A DNA stretch of 34,117 nt, taken from the NCBI GenBank assembly GCA_014874355.1, contig JACWAJ010000002.1, positions 1 to 34,117 on the forward strand. Direction: 5' to 3'. Source of the DNA: a bacterium. GTDB taxonomy: Bacteria; Chloroflexota; Dormibacteria; Aeolococcales; Aeolococcaceae. Made by a program: the position numbers and the translations under genes. Positions 22,515 through 32,242 of this stretch are shown one piece after another. Position 1 is the stretch's first letter; every line of letters starts with the position of its first letter. The notes under the pieces were generated by a model that was given only the letters and a program-made list of their open reading frames with translations, made no database searches and was not told the DNA's origin.

Positions 22515-24458
22515 ATGGCCAACAAGACCACGACCCCATCCAGCTCCGAAGGACTTGCCGAAGCCGAGAAGGTCACAGTGACCATCGATGGTCGGGAAGT
22601 GGCCGTGCCGCGCGGCAGTTTGGTGGTCGACGCCGCTTCTTCCCTGGGGATCCACATCCCGATCTACTGTGCTCATCCCAAGCTGGATCCGGTGGCGGTA
22701 TGCCGCATGTGCCTGGTTCGGGTCGGCAAGATGCCGCGACTGCAACCTGCATGTGCGACGGTTGTCAGCGACGGCATGGTGGTGACGACACAGAGCCCGG
22801 AGGTGGCCAAGGTGCGAGAGGGGATGTTGGAGTTCCTGCTCTTGAACCATCCACTCGACTGCCCGGTTTGTGATCGCGGTGGGGAATGTGATCTGCAGGA
22901 CTTCGCCGTCCGCTACGGGCCGCAAACATCGCGATTTCCCATTACGCAGAAGTCGCATGCTGCAAAGGCCGTTGTCCTCAGTGACAAGATCGAACTCGAT
23001 CAGGAGCGTTGCATTCTTTGCTGGCGGTGCACCCGGTACTACGACGAGATTACCGGCGAGAAGGAGCTGGTCTTGGTACGTCGCGGCATCGACACAGTGA
23101 TCGATTCCTTCAATGGCGAACCGCTTACCTCTGACTTCCAGGGCAATCTGCCGGAGGTGTGTCCGGTGGGGGCGCTGACCCACCGTCAGTACCGCTTCCA
23201 GGCACGGCCATGGGATCTGCAGCGCACCAAGGGGATTTGTCCGGAGTGTTCCTACGGCTGCAACATCAATATTGACGCGCGTGATTTCGAGATCAAGCGC
23301 TTTGCCTCACGCGACAACCCTCAGGTTGAGGATATGTGGCTGTGCGATCGCGGTCGTTACAGTGTCGAGAAGTGGAGCCACGGATCCCGCGTACGCCACC
23401 CGTTGATTCGTGCCGGTGGCGAGGTGCGCGAGGTTGGGGTTGACGAAGCGGTGGCCGAAGCTGCCAGGCAACTCGGAGAGGTTTTGCGGTTACACGGTGG
23501 CGGCGCCATTGGCGTGATCGGGTCGCCGATGTTGACCAATGAGGAACTCTGGCTGCTGCAGCGACTCGCTCGCGAAACCCTCGACTGCCACAACTGCGAC
23601 CACCAGTTGGATGAATTGGGCAACGTCTCTGCCGATGAACACTCTCTGGGTATAGCCGAGATCGAGGATTGCGAAACTGTTGTTGTGCTGGGTGCCGAAC
23701 CCGAGGCTAACACTCCGGTGCTGACGCTCCGGTTGCACAAGGCGCAACTGCGTCGAGGGGTCGAGGTGCGGCGCGTCGAGCATGATGCGTCCCCGGCATC
23801 GTTGGGCATAAAAGGGAAGCGTTTGGTCGGCGTTATCGCCGACGAGGTGCACCGTGCGTACGCGGCCGATATGGCCGATGCGCTGGCAAGTGGCAACACC
23901 CTTGTCAAGCGTTTGACCGTCACGCGTGGCGTCAACGGACGCGGTGCCAAGGACATGGGCATGTTGCCCACCCAAGGACCGGGCTACTCTCGGGTTACTG
24001 GGGGCAAGGACGGGCGGCAGATCCTCCATGCGGCGTCGGCGGGAGCCATCAAGGCGCTGCTGCTGGTGGGCGCGGAAACCGTGTTGCGCGGAGCCGGCAT
24101 TCTGGCTGAAAAGGCACTGGCCAAGGTGGATGTGATCATCGCCATCGAACCGCGGGCCGGCATCGTTGCCAACGCCGCCAGTGTGGTCATACCCGGGCAC
24201 ACCTATTTCGAGAAGCGGGGCAGCGTTACGAATGTCGAAGGTCGTGTCCAACGCGTCTCGCCGGCACTGCCACCGGCGACGGCGGCGCCCCAGGAGACGC
24301 GTGTGCTGGCAATGCTCGCCGCGGCTCTCGGTGCGACGGGTTGGGGCACCGGTGATCCGTTCGAAGTCAACACCATGCTTAGCCAGGCAATCGACGCCTA
24401 TCGGGGCGCGGGCAATGGTGGACGTGCTCTTTGGAAACGCCAAGGGGAGCCGCGATGA
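22515..24458 (+). CDS. nuoG: NADH-quinone oxidoreductase subunit G (short form, with N7 motif)
   Basis: A protein of 647 residues carrying the electron wire of the NADH module. In order: the [2Fe-2S] cysteines (IYCAHPKLDPVAVCRMC and QPAC), the His-Cys3 cluster (HPLDCPVCDRGGECDL), a [4Fe-4S] set (CILCWRC with CPVGAL), then C-x2-C-x3-C-x27-C (from GICPECSYGC to WLCDRG), the off-path N7 cluster found in only some bacteria. The rest is a molybdopterin-oxidoreductase-like domain with no expected cofactor. Actinobacterial NuoG is usually nearer 800 residues, so the C-terminal part looks shortened. It overlaps nuoH as ATGA. Confidence 0.94.
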   Translation: MANKTTTPSSSEGLAEAEKVTVTIDGREVAVPRGSLVVDAASSLGIHIPIYCAHPKLDPVAVCRMCLVRVGKMPRLQPACATVVSDGMVVTTQSPEVAKVREGMLEFLLLNHPLDCPVCDRGGECDLQDFAVRYGPQTSRFPITQKSHAAKAVVLSDKIELDQERCILCWRCTRYYDEITGEKELVLVRRGIDTVIDSFNGEPLTSDFQGNLPEVCPVGALTHRQYRFQARPWDLQRTKGICPECSYGCNINIDARDFEIKRFASRDNPQVEDMWLCDRGRYSVEKWSHGSRVRHPLIRAGGEVREVGVDEAVAEAARQLGEVLRLHGGGAIGVIGSPMLTNEELWLLQRLARETLDCHNCDHQLDELGNVSADEHSLGIAEIEDCETVVVLGAEPEANTPVLTLRLHKAQLRRGVEVRRVEHDASPASLGIKGKRLVGVIADEVHRAYAADMADALASGNTLVKRLTVTRGVNGRGAKDMGMLPTQGPGYSRVTGGKDGRQILHAASAGAIKALLLVGAETVLRGAGILAEKALAKVDVIIAIEPRAGIVANAASVVIPGHTYFEKRGSVTNVEGRVQRVSPALPPATAAPQETRVLAMLAAALGATGWGTGDPFEVNTMLSQAIDAYRGAGNGGRALWKRQGEPR

Positions 24459-25516
24459 AGGCGTCCCAATACTTGTTGGATAGTGGCCTTCGCGTTGGCA
24501 ATGGGGTGGCGGCCGACCCTGTGCTCGTGTTCGCAGTCAAGGCGGCTATCGTTGTGCTGGGGCTTACTCTCGCTGCCGCCTTTCTGACCTGGGCCGAGCG
24601 TAAGGTGGCCGGGCGAATCCAGCTGCGCTACGGACCCAATCGCGTCGGGCCGTATGGCTTGTTCCAGCCGATCGCAGATGTCCTCAAGCTGCTCTTCAAG
24701 GAGAACTTGGCACCGGCGACGCGAGACAAGCTGCTTTTTCTGGTGGGGCCGAGTCTTGCGGTGGGCACTGCCATACTGGCCTTTGCGGTCATTCCGCTAA
24801 GTGCGGTCAACCATGGCATCGGGGCCGGTTATGACCTGCACTGGGACATCAGCCACCTGAACATCGGATTGCTGTTCATCTTGGCAGTCACGTCGCTCGG
24901 AGCCTATTCGATATTCCTTGGGGGTTGGTCGGCCAACAGCAAGTACTCGCTGCTTGGTGGTTTGCGGTCGACAGCGCAACTCATCTCGTATGAGATGGCG
25001 GTTTCATTTTCCCTCATTGGAGTGGTGATCCTCACCGGTTCACTTGATCTGGAAAAGATCGTCACGCAGCAGAACCATGCATGGTTTGTCGTAATGCAAC
25101 CGCTGGCGTTTCTGCTCTACTTCACGGGAGCGCTGGCGGAAACCAACCGTGCTCCTTTCGACCTGCCCGAAGCGGAGCAGGAACTCGTGGCCGGTTACCA
25201 CACCGAGTATTCCTCGTTGCGTTTCGGTCTCTATTTCCTTGGCGAGTACGTGAACGTGATCACGGTCTGCGCCATCGCCACAACGCTGTTTCTCGGGGGC
25301 TGGCTGCCCATCGTGCCGTTCTTGAGTTTCATTCCTGGGGTCCTGTGGTTCATCGGCAAAGTCGCAGTGCTGATCCTGGTGGTGATGTGGATCCGCTGGA
25401 CGCTCCCGCGCCTTCGCTACGACCGGCTGATGAGTCTTGGCTGGAAGGTCCTTCTGCCACTGGGCCTTCTCAACATCGTCATCACCGGGGCGGTGGTGGC
25501 GTTCCAGGCGGCATGA
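24455..25516 (+). CDS. nuoH: NADH-quinone oxidoreductase subunit H
   Basis: A membrane subunit of 353 residues with eight or so predicted helices. Conserved signatures are TWAERKVAGRIQLRYGPNRVGPYGLFQPIADVLKL (about 47-85) and ALAETNRAPFDLPEAEQELVAGYHTEYSS, which carries the acidic residues that couple the quinone site to proton movement. The ATG overlaps the nuoG stop and has AAGGGGAG upstream, so it is preferred over an earlier in-frame ATG inside nuoG. Confidence 0.96.
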   Translation: MKASQYLLDSGLRVGNGVAADPVLVFAVKAAIVVLGLTLAAAFLTWAERKVAGRIQLRYGPNRVGPYGLFQPIADVLKLLFKENLAPATRDKLLFLVGPSLAVGTAILAFAVIPLSAVNHGIGAGYDLHWDISHLNIGLLFILAVTSLGAYSIFLGGWSANSKYSLLGGLRSTAQLISYEMAVSFSLIGVVILTGSLDLEKIVTQQNHAWFVVMQPLAFLLYFTGALAETNRAPFDLPEAEQELVAGYHTEYSSLRFGLYFLGEYVNVITVCAIATTLFLGGWLPIVPFLSFIPGVLWFIGKVAVLILVVMWIRWTLPRLRYDRLMSLGWKVLLPLGLLNIVITGAVVAFQAA

Positions 25517-25524
25517 GGTAGCCA

Positions 25525-26154
25525 GTGTTTAAAGAAATCATCAAGGGCATGGCGATCACGCTCCGCTACGGGCTGAGCCGACCCATCACCGTGCAATGGC
25601 CTGAGGAGCAAAAGCCGGCGACTCCGCGGCACCGTGGACGACATATCCTGCACCGCTACTACAACGGGCTCGAGAAGTGCATTGGATGTGAACTCTGTGC
25701 GGCCGCATGTCCGGTGGGTTGCATCTATGTGGGCCCGGCGGAGAATGACCCCTTGAACCCCGTTTCTCCAGGCGAGCGATACGCCAAGCGCTACGAGATC
25801 AACCTCATGCGGTGCATTTTCTGTGGCTACTGCGCCTCAGCCTGCCCAACCGAGGCGATCACGTTAGGGCCGCAGTGCGACTTCGCCAACTACCGGCGTG
25901 AGCGCACCGTGCTGACCAAGCAGGAACTGCTGGAAGCCTGGCCTAAGTTCGAGCGCTCTCGCGGAGACATGAATCAACGTGGTGCGGGTGCAGACCAGCG
26001 CTCCACGGGCAAGTCGTTGAATCCAGGCCCGAGCCCGCGGTTGGCGTGGGAAGCTCAAGCCGACGAAACCCACGAGGCGCCGCTGCCAGGCCACGGCGGC
26101 ATTCCCGTCAATGTGCCAGGGGTCATCGATCCGAGTGAGGAGAGTCGGGCATGA
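25525..26154 (+). CDS. nuoI: NADH-quinone oxidoreductase subunit I
   Basis: A ferredoxin-like protein of 209 residues carrying clusters N6a and N6b. The two [4Fe-4S] motifs are [12 protein letters not shown] and [12 protein letters not shown], with CPxE/CPxG endings correct for two clusters. The start is GTG with GAGGTAG upstream. After residue ~145 comes a polar, Pro/Gly-rich tail of about 60 residues, longer than in proteobacteria; tails of this sort are common in actinobacterial NuoI. It overlaps nuoJ as ATGA. Confidence 0.95.
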   Translation: MFKEIIKGMAITLRYGLSRPITVQWPEEQKPATPRHRGRHILHRYYNGLEKCIGCELCAAACPVGCIYVGPAENDPLNPVSPGERYAKRYEINLMRCIFCGYCASACPTEAITLGPQCDFANYRRERTVLTKQELLEAWPKFERSRGDMNQRGAGADQRSTGKSLNPGPSPRLAWEAQADETHEAPLPGHGGIPVNVPGVIDPSEESRA

Positions 26155-26741
26155 CCGCACTGATCATTGTCGTCGGAATCCTTGCCGTGGTCGGCGCTGT
26201 CGGTGTCGTTCTCTCGACGCAACCTCTCTACTCTGCGCTAAGCCTCGTGTTTTCAATCGGGATGCTGGCAATCCTGTACCTCATTCTCAATGCGCAACTC
26301 CTCTTCGCCGTACAGCTAATCGTTTATGCGGGTGCGGTGATGGTGCTTTTCGTCTTCATCATCGCGCTACTGAACCCGAAGGCTGAGGACAGGCCGATAC
26401 TTGATGTTCGCGCCGTGGTCGCGTTTGTGGCTGTCATTACCATTACGGCCGCTCTGTTCGCGACGGCTCACAACGGCATCACCTACTCAGGCAGCAATTT
26501 CCGTGGGGCGGTGGTGGGGGCTTCCCACAACGACCAAGATCCTGCTTACACAAAACACGCATTCGATTTCAAACCCGCAGACGTCAACAGTGGTCAGGCG
26601 GGTAACGTACAGACCGTTGGCGGTCAGTTGTTCACTGTGTTCCTCTTGCCATTTGAGATAACCTCGTTGCTCCTGCTGGTTGCAGCCATAGGTGCGGTCT
26701 ACCTGACCCGTCGCGTTCCGAAGACTGAGGTTGACACATGA
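26151..26741 (+). CDS. nuoJ: NADH-quinone oxidoreductase subunit J
   Basis: A membrane subunit of 196 residues with five predicted helices. The family core is [23 protein letters not shown] (helix 3, about 58-80), with the tyrosine and glycine-rich bend seen in all NuoJ. A 60-residue loop lies between helices 4 and 5. It sits between NuoA/H and NuoK in the membrane arm. It overlaps nuoK as ATGA. Confidence 0.95.
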   Translation: MTALIIVVGILAVVGAVGVVLSTQPLYSALSLVFSIGMLAILYLILNAQLLFAVQLIVYAGAVMVLFVFIIALLNPKAEDRPILDVRAVVAFVAVITITAALFATAHNGITYSGSNFRGAVVGASHNDQDPAYTKHAFDFKPADVNSGQAGNVQTVGGQLFTVFLLPFEITSLLLLVAAIGAVYLTRRVPKTEVDT

Positions 26742-27073
26742 TCCTGAGTGCCGACCCCTTCCTTTTGGCCCCCGACGCATTTCCTCCGCTGTTGGGGTTG
26801 AGTGCATTGCTTTTCTCAATTGGCGTTGCGGGTGTTCTCGTGCGGCGTAATCCGCTCGTCGTTTTCATGTCGATCGAGTTGATGCTCAACGCCGTCAACC
26901 TTGCGTTCATCTCTTTTGGACGTTTTCTCAACAGCGAAGAGGGACAGATCTTCGCGTTCATGGTCATCGTCGTTGCTGCCGCTGAGGTTGTCGTGGGCTT
27001 GGCCTTGATCACGCAGATCTTCCGCATCGGCCGCCGTCTCGACGTCGATGATCTCAATGAGATGAAGCTGTGA
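26738..27073 (+). CDS. nuoK: NADH-quinone oxidoreductase subunit K
   Basis: A small proton-channel subunit of 111 residues with three helices. It has the family's two buried glutamates: one in [15 protein letters not shown] and one in [17 protein letters not shown]. The first ~15 residues ([15 protein letters not shown]) extend the usual N-terminus. It overlaps nuoL as GTGA. Confidence 0.96.
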   Translation: MILSADPFLLAPDAFPPLLGLSALLFSIGVAGVLVRRNPLVVFMSIELMLNAVNLAFISFGRFLNSEEGQIFAFMVIVVAAAEVVVGLALITQIFRIGRRLDVDDLNEMKL

Positions 27074-29019
27074 GAGTCGACACTGTGCAGGTCCTGTGCG
27101 GGCTGATCCTGCTTCTGCCCCTGGCGGGGTGTGTGCTGAACGGTCTGGTCGGCCCGAGGGCAGGCCGCAAGTTCGTAAATCTCGCGGGCACGCTCAGTAT
27201 TCTGGCCTCGTTCATCGTGGCATGTGTGATGTTCGGCCATGTCATTGCCGCCGACGCGGCGCACAAGGCGATCACCGTCCATATGTGGCAATGGCTCGAT
27301 CTGGGTACGGGTGCGAACCTTTCGGCGGGTGTCGATTTCACGCTCGACCCCCTGAGCGCGCTGATGGTGATGGTGATAACCGGTGTCGGGTTCCTCATTC
27401 ACGTCTACAGCGTTGGCTACATGAAACATGACGATGGTGTGGCGCGATTCTTCGCCTACATGAACTTCTTCATCTTTTCGATGTTGCTGCTCGTGCTCGC
27501 AGCCGACCTGGTAATCCTCATCGTCGGCTGGGCGCTGGTTGCGCTCTCGAGCTACCTGCTCATTGGTTTTTGGTATCAACGCCCGTCGGCGGTCCTGGCT
27601 GCGCGCAAGGCATTTATCACGCAGGTCATTGGCGACGTGGCTCTGGTCGTGGCCGCGTTCATGATCGCCGGCAAAGTCAACTCCTTGAGTCTCCCGACTA
27701 TTTTCGGTGGCGTTGGCGCCTTCGACAAAGGCGGGGCCTATGTCACCGGCATCTGCATCCTGCTGGCGATTGGAGCCTTTGCCAAGAGCGCGCAGTTCCC
27801 ACTGCATACCTGGCTGCCAGATGCCATGGAAGGCCCCACGCCGGTGTCGGCATTGATTCACGCCGCCACCATGGTCACCGCGGGCGTCTACCTCATAGCC
27901 CGCTTCCATCCGCTCTTCGACATCGCCCCCACGGCGCAACTGATCGTGGCTTGCGTTGGAATGGGTACCGCCTTGATGGCGGCCATTACTGCGCTGAGCC
28001 AGATCGACATCAAACGGGTCATCGCCTACTCGACGATGTCCCAGATCGGGCTCATGATCTTTGCGGTGGGTATGGGTGCGTACTCGGTGGGGATGTTTCA
28101 CTTCACCACCCATGCCATATTCAAGGCGCTGCTCTTCCTGGCCGCCGGCAACGTCATTCATGCGCTGGGTGACGAGCAAGACATCCGGCTCATGGGCGGG
28201 CTGGCGGGCAAGATGAAGTGGACCGCGGCCATATTCGCCGCCGGTTCAGTATCACTTGCGGGCTTTCCGCTGGTGTCAGGTTGGTTCTCCAAGGAGGCGC
28301 TGCTCGGCTTTGGGGCCAACGGAGGCGGCTTACTCCTGGCGCTGTACTTCGTGGGCGTGGCCGTCAACATCCTTACAGGGCTATACGCCTTCCGGTTGTA
28401 CTTCACAGTCTTCCAGGGCAAACCCCAAACCGCGCGAGTTTTTGCGGCCAAAGAAGCCCCCATGGTCATGCTCGCGCCGGTTGCGGTTCTGGGTGTCGGC
28501 GCGCTCTTCTTTGGCTGGATCGAGTGGCCGTTCCCGGGCTTGTGGCACCTGATGAGCGATTTCCTCAGTCCTGTGTTTCATACGGCAGCGAGCGGCCCGC
28601 TGGCCCAGGAACCCGGCTGGACGGTTGCGTCGCTGGCTCTAGTCGTGGGCACACTGGCAAGCCTCATTGGCATTGGCGGGGCTTTCCGGCTGTGGTATCA
28701 GCACCGTCCTGATGCGGCAGTGGTTGCAGACCGACTGCCCCGCCTCGTGTCGTTGCTGTCCTTACACAAGTTCTACTTCGACGAGATGTACGACGCGCTC
28801 CTGGTCCGCCCTCTCTGCGCACTGGCCCGCGTCATGCGCAAGACGGTGGAACCGGGTGGCATGGACCGCTGGGTGCGTGGCACTTCCGGTTCCGTTTCCG
28901 AAATGGGCTTTATCGCTCGCGATACTGAGACCGGTCTAATTCGCGACTACGCCGTCTACATGGTGGCTGCTGCGGTGCTTGGTGTCGTGGCTTCAGCTCT
29001 TTTGTGGTTTGTCAGATGA
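27070..29019 (+). CDS. nuoL: NADH-quinone oxidoreductase subunit L
   Basis: The largest proton-pumping subunit, 649 residues with about 16 predicted helices and the lateral amphipathic helix near the C-terminus. Family signatures include [26 protein letters not shown] (about 95-120), [57 protein letters not shown] (with the channel Lys and His) and FSKEALLG. The start is GTG overlapping the nuoK stop. It overlaps nuoM as ATGA. Confidence 0.96.
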   Translation: MRVDTVQVLCGLILLLPLAGCVLNGLVGPRAGRKFVNLAGTLSILASFIVACVMFGHVIAADAAHKAITVHMWQWLDLGTGANLSAGVDFTLDPLSALMVMVITGVGFLIHVYSVGYMKHDDGVARFFAYMNFFIFSMLLLVLAADLVILIVGWALVALSSYLLIGFWYQRPSAVLAARKAFITQVIGDVALVVAAFMIAGKVNSLSLPTIFGGVGAFDKGGAYVTGICILLAIGAFAKSAQFPLHTWLPDAMEGPTPVSALIHAATMVTAGVYLIARFHPLFDIAPTAQLIVACVGMGTALMAAITALSQIDIKRVIAYSTMSQIGLMIFAVGMGAYSVGMFHFTTHAIFKALLFLAAGNVIHALGDEQDIRLMGGLAGKMKWTAAIFAAGSVSLAGFPLVSGWFSKEALLGFGANGGGLLLALYFVGVAVNILTGLYAFRLYFTVFQGKPQTARVFAAKEAPMVMLAPVAVLGVGALFFGWIEWPFPGLWHLMSDFLSPVFHTAASGPLAQEPGWTVASLALVVGTLASLIGIGGAFRLWYQHRPDAAVVADRLPRLVSLLSLHKFYFDEMYDALLVRPLCALARVMRKTVEPGGMDRWVRGTSGSVSEMGFIARDTETGLIRDYAVYMVAAAVLGVVASALLWFVR

Positions 29020-30587
29020 CCAATATCCCCTGGCTCAGCATTGTCATTTTCCTGCCGCTAACAGCGTCGCTTGCGCTTCAACTGGTCCCCGGCAGAGCGC
29101 GTGGCCTCATCAAGGGTTTGACCATTGCAGCGACCCTGGCGACAGCCGTACTCGTGGCCTGCCTGGTGGCGAACATGAGCGGCAGTCCCGCCCAGGGGAC
29201 GCCGTTGCCGCTGCACTATGATGAGAACCAGAGTTGGATCCCCGACCCGGTCAATGCTCACTACCACCTGGGCCTAGACGGCCTGGCGGCATGGATGCTC
29301 GCCTTGAATGCCGGGGTATTCCTGCTGGGTGCGCTGGTGGTTTCGCGGCGCGATGTCGATCGCATGAAGCTCTTCTGCGGGTTGCTGCTGCTCACCGAGA
29401 CGGCTACTGCCGGAGTAATCCTAGCCGCCGACATGCTGCTCTTTTACTTCTTCTGGGAGGCGATGCTGATCCCACTGTATTTCCTGCTCAGCAACTTCGG
29501 CAGTGAAAAGCGTGGTCGGGCAACTCTCAAGTTCATCATCTTCACAGTGGCCGGCAGCCTGCTCATGCTGCTCGCGATCATCTACCTGAAGGTAAATTCA
29601 CCGGCCAACTCGTTCGACCTGGAAGTTCTACTCCGAACCCCCGGTCCGGCCGGCGATGCCGTGAACTTCTATGGCATCCACCTGTTCACGCCACAGCAAT
29701 TTGCCTTCCTAGCATTTGCTATCGCGTTTGCCATCAAGCTGCCGCTGGTGCCCTTCCACACCTGGCTCCCCGATCTCTACGAGTCGTGTCCACCGGCGGC
29801 ACTGGTCTTCTTTGCCGGAGTCGTCAGCAAGCTCGGGGCCTTCGGTTTCATCCGTTACGCCATAACCCTTTTCCCCGGACCTGTACACGATTTCCAATGG
29901 TTACTGCTAACGCTGTCGGTGATAACGATCATTTACGGAGCACTGATGGCGTTGAGTGAGTCCGACATCAAGCGTATCGTCGCCTACGCGTCGATATCGC
30001 ACCTCGGCGTCATCGGGCTGGGCATCTTCGCGCTGAATGCCAATGGCATCAACGGAGCCATCATTCAGATCGTCAACCATGGCATCATTATCGCCAGTCT
30101 GTTCCTGGTACTTGGGATCATTGAGCAGCGCACCGGAACTCGGGATCGCCACGAATTGGCAGGTCTCGAAAAACAGATGCCCTATCTCTACTTCTTCTTC
30201 CTGGTAATAACTCTGGCGGCACTGGGAATGCCGGGTCTTAACAGCTTTGCCGGCGAGTTCACCATCATGCTCGGCGCCTTCCAGACGTTCTGGCTGCTCC
30301 CGGTTCTGGCGGGTATTGGTGTGGTACTCGCGTGCTGGTACATGTTGCGTCTGCACCAGGGCCTAATGCATGAGCCACTGCAACCGCGTACCGACGGGGT
30401 GCGCGACATCAGCTTCGTCGAAGGCTGGGTGTTGGTACCTCTGATCGCGCTGATGATCGGAATCGGGGTCTATCCCAAACCGGTTGGTGACATCGCCAAC
30501 CTGAGTACACACCAGTACGTCACGCTGTCCAGTGGGCCGGACGCGCCGGCATTTACGCCAATCGCGAATTCTGGCGGGCCAGGATGA
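29016..30587 (+). CDS. nuoM: NADH-quinone oxidoreductase subunit M
   Basis: An antiporter-like proton-pumping subunit of 523 residues with about 14 helices. The essential Glu lies in FYFFWEAMLIPLYFLLSNFG, and the channel Lys in AIKLPLVPFHTWLPDLYESCPPAALVFFAGVVSKLG. ESDIKRIVAYASISHLGVIGLGIF follows. ATG 29016 overlaps the nuoL stop (ATGA) and is preferred over a start 12 bases earlier. It overlaps nuoN as ATGA. Confidence 0.96.
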   Translation: MTNIPWLSIVIFLPLTASLALQLVPGRARGLIKGLTIAATLATAVLVACLVANMSGSPAQGTPLPLHYDENQSWIPDPVNAHYHLGLDGLAAWMLALNAGVFLLGALVVSRRDVDRMKLFCGLLLLTETATAGVILAADMLLFYFFWEAMLIPLYFLLSNFGSEKRGRATLKFIIFTVAGSLLMLLAIIYLKVNSPANSFDLEVLLRTPGPAGDAVNFYGIHLFTPQQFAFLAFAIAFAIKLPLVPFHTWLPDLYESCPPAALVFFAGVVSKLGAFGFIRYAITLFPGPVHDFQWLLLTLSVITIIYGALMALSESDIKRIVAYASISHLGVIGLGIFALNANGINGAIIQIVNHGIIIASLFLVLGIIEQRTGTRDRHELAGLEKQMPYLYFFFLVITLAALGMPGLNSFAGEFTIMLGAFQTFWLLPVLAGIGVVLACWYMLRLHQGLMHEPLQPRTDGVRDISFVEGWVLVPLIALMIGIGVYPKPVGDIANLSTHQYVTLSSGPDAPAFTPIANSGGPG

Positions 30588-32104
30588 TGGCCTTACTTGC
30601 GGCGGTGCCGACCCTGACTCCACCAACGGGCAGTGACATTGTGGGCCTGCTGCCAGAAGTAATCCTCGGTGGCGCCTTTGTTATCTTGCTGCTGCTCGAC
30701 CTGATCACGCCCGCATCCCGGCGAACCTGGCTGGCGGCGTTTAGTGTCGTGGCGATTGTGGCGGCGTTTGGCACCACGGTGTGGGGCTGGTTTGATGCCT
30801 ACAACAACCCCCATGTGCATGGGGTGTTCTTTGGTGCCTTCGCCTACGACCGTTTTGGGCTCTTCATCAATGGTGTGCTGCTGACGAGTGCTCTGTTGGT
30901 CGTTGTCATCAGTCCGCAATATCTCAACCGGCGTGGACTTCACTACGGCGAGTACTACTCCCTCATTCTGGCGGCGACCACGGGCATGATGTTGCTTGCC
31001 GGCGCAGCCAGCCTGATGGTCATCTTCCTGTCGGTTGAACTGCTCTCTATCTCGCTGTACATACTGAGCGGCTTTTCGCGTACCGATGAGCGTTCCCAGG
31101 AGGCGGCACTGAAATACCTCCTGCTGGGCGGATTCGCGTCGGCCTTCCTCCTCTATGGCATGGCGCTCGTCTACGGCGAAACCGGACACACGCAACTGGA
31201 ACAGATCGCCATCGCCATTCATTCCGGCATTGCGACTGTCGACCCATTGCTCCTGATTGGTGTTGTGTTGATGCTCGTCGGGTTTGCATTCAAGGTGAGC
31301 GCGGCACCGTTCCACATGTGGACGCCTGACGTCTATCAGGGTGCGCCGACATCGGTGACGGCCTTCATGAGCGTGGCAACCAAGGTAGCTGCGTTTGCGG
31401 CACTGATTCGGGTCTTCAGCTTTGCCTTTCCCGACCTTTATCCGCAGTGGCAAACGGCGGTGGTGTTCGTCTGCATCCTCTCGATGGTTTGGGGCAACCT
31501 CGCCGCGTTGTCACAGACGTCTTTGAAGCGGATGCTGGCCTACTCGGGCATTGCTCAGGCCGGGTACATCCTGATCGGCGTGGCCTCGAGCCCTCACGAT
31601 GCCGGCGGAACTATCGGTGCGCTCTTCTATCTTGCCGCCTACTCGCTCACCAACCTGGGTGCGTTTGCCGTCATCACCATCATGTCGGGTCGCGGTGAGG
31701 ATCTCGACCGCTACGCAAGCATCCGCGGTCTGGCTCACCGCCGACCCTATGTTGCCGCGGCAATGGCGTTGTTCATGCTGTCGCTGGCGGGGTTCCCACC
31801 GACCGCCGGATTCTTCGGCAAGTTCCTGGTCTTCTCGGCGGCCATCAAGAGTGGTCTGATGCCCCTGGCCCTCTGGGGCATTGCCACCAGCGCGGTTTCG
31901 ATCTTCTACTACCTGCGTGTCGTGTTGCTCATGTACGCAAAGCCAGATGCCGATGCCAAAAGCTATGAGTGGTCTAAGACGACTGTGTCAGGAGGAGCTG
32001 TCGTGGCATTCACCACGGCCGGGACGCTGGTCTTCGGTGTCTTTGTGACACTTCTCTACACGGTTGCCACGGCCGCACAGCAGGGAGCTCTGCCACGGCT
32101 TTGA
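30584..32104 (+). CDS. nuoN: NADH-quinone oxidoreductase subunit N
   Basis: The third antiporter-like subunit, 506 residues with about 14 helices. Signatures are LSVELLSISLYILSGFSRTDERSQEAALKYLLLGGFASAFLLYG (functional Glu at its start), FKVSAAPFHMWTPDVYQGAPTSVTAFMSVATKVAAFAA (channel Lys), and SQTSLKRMLAYSGIAQAGYILIG. It closes the operon. Its stop codon lies inside the palindrome that starts the downstream tandem hairpin region. Confidence 0.96.
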   Translation: MMALLAAVPTLTPPTGSDIVGLLPEVILGGAFVILLLLDLITPASRRTWLAAFSVVAIVAAFGTTVWGWFDAYNNPHVHGVFFGAFAYDRFGLFINGVLLTSALLVVVISPQYLNRRGLHYGEYYSLILAATTGMMLLAGAASLMVIFLSVELLSISLYILSGFSRTDERSQEAALKYLLLGGFASAFLLYGMALVYGETGHTQLEQIAIAIHSGIATVDPLLLIGVVLMLVGFAFKVSAAPFHMWTPDVYQGAPTSVTAFMSVATKVAAFAALIRVFSFAFPDLYPQWQTAVVFVCILSMVWGNLAALSQTSLKRMLAYSGIAQAGYILIGVASSPHDAGGTIGALFYLAAYSLTNLGAFAVITIMSGRGEDLDRYASIRGLAHRRPYVAAAMALFMLSLAGFPPTAGFFGKFLVFSAAIKSGLMPLALWGIATSAVSIFYYLRVVLLMYAKPDADAKSYEWSKTTVSGGAVVAFTTAGTLVFGVFVTLLYTVATAAQQGALPRL

Positions 32105-32123
32105 GTCAAAGCTGCCCGGGCAG
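32098..32123. terminator. Tandem palindromes between nuoN and tRNA-His, likely bidirectional terminator
   Basis: GCTTTGAGTCAAAGC (32098-32112) is a 7-bp inverted repeat around one base and contains the nuoN stop. It abuts CTGCCCGGGCAG (32112-32123), a perfect 12-base palindrome. On the minus strand the second one is followed by CTTTGA, a weak T-stretch. The location between convergent transcripts fits a shared terminator. Confidence 0.4.
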
Positions 32124-32128
32124 GCCTC

Positions 32129-32206
32129 TGGGGTGGCCAGAGGGATTTGAACCCTCGACCTCCAGGGCCACAACCTGGCACTCTAACCAGCTGAGCTATG
32201 GCCACC
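32129..32206 (-). tRNA. tRNA-His (anticodon GTG)
   Basis: The acceptor GTGGCCA pairs with TGGCCAC; an extra 5' G (position -1) faces discriminator C, the identity mark of tRNA-His. The anticodon stem CCAGG/CCTGG holds the loop TTGTGGC (anticodon GTG), the T-arm is GAGGGTTCAAATCCCTC, and CCA is encoded. It is convergent with nuoN and downstream of the SDR gene on the same strand. Confidence 0.95.
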
Positions 32207-32220
32207 CCGGGGGCGAGGCG

Positions 32221-32242
32221 ATTATAGGTACTGCTATGTCAA
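32221..32242 (-). promoter_or_regulatory. Consensus -10 box of tRNA-His with an oddly close TTGACA
   Basis: A perfect TATAAT (32221-32226, minus strand) lies 14 bases before the tRNA. A perfect TTGACA (32237-32242) precedes it, but only ten bases separate the two hexamers. The TTGACA overlaps the stop codon of the SDR gene. Confidence 0.5.

Noticed and set aside
26632-28179. 515-codon frame antisense to nuoJ, nuoK and nuoL
   Set aside because: The translation is rich in His/Arg/Gln/Glu with no recognisable domain and is fully explained as the reverse complement of membrane-protein codons.
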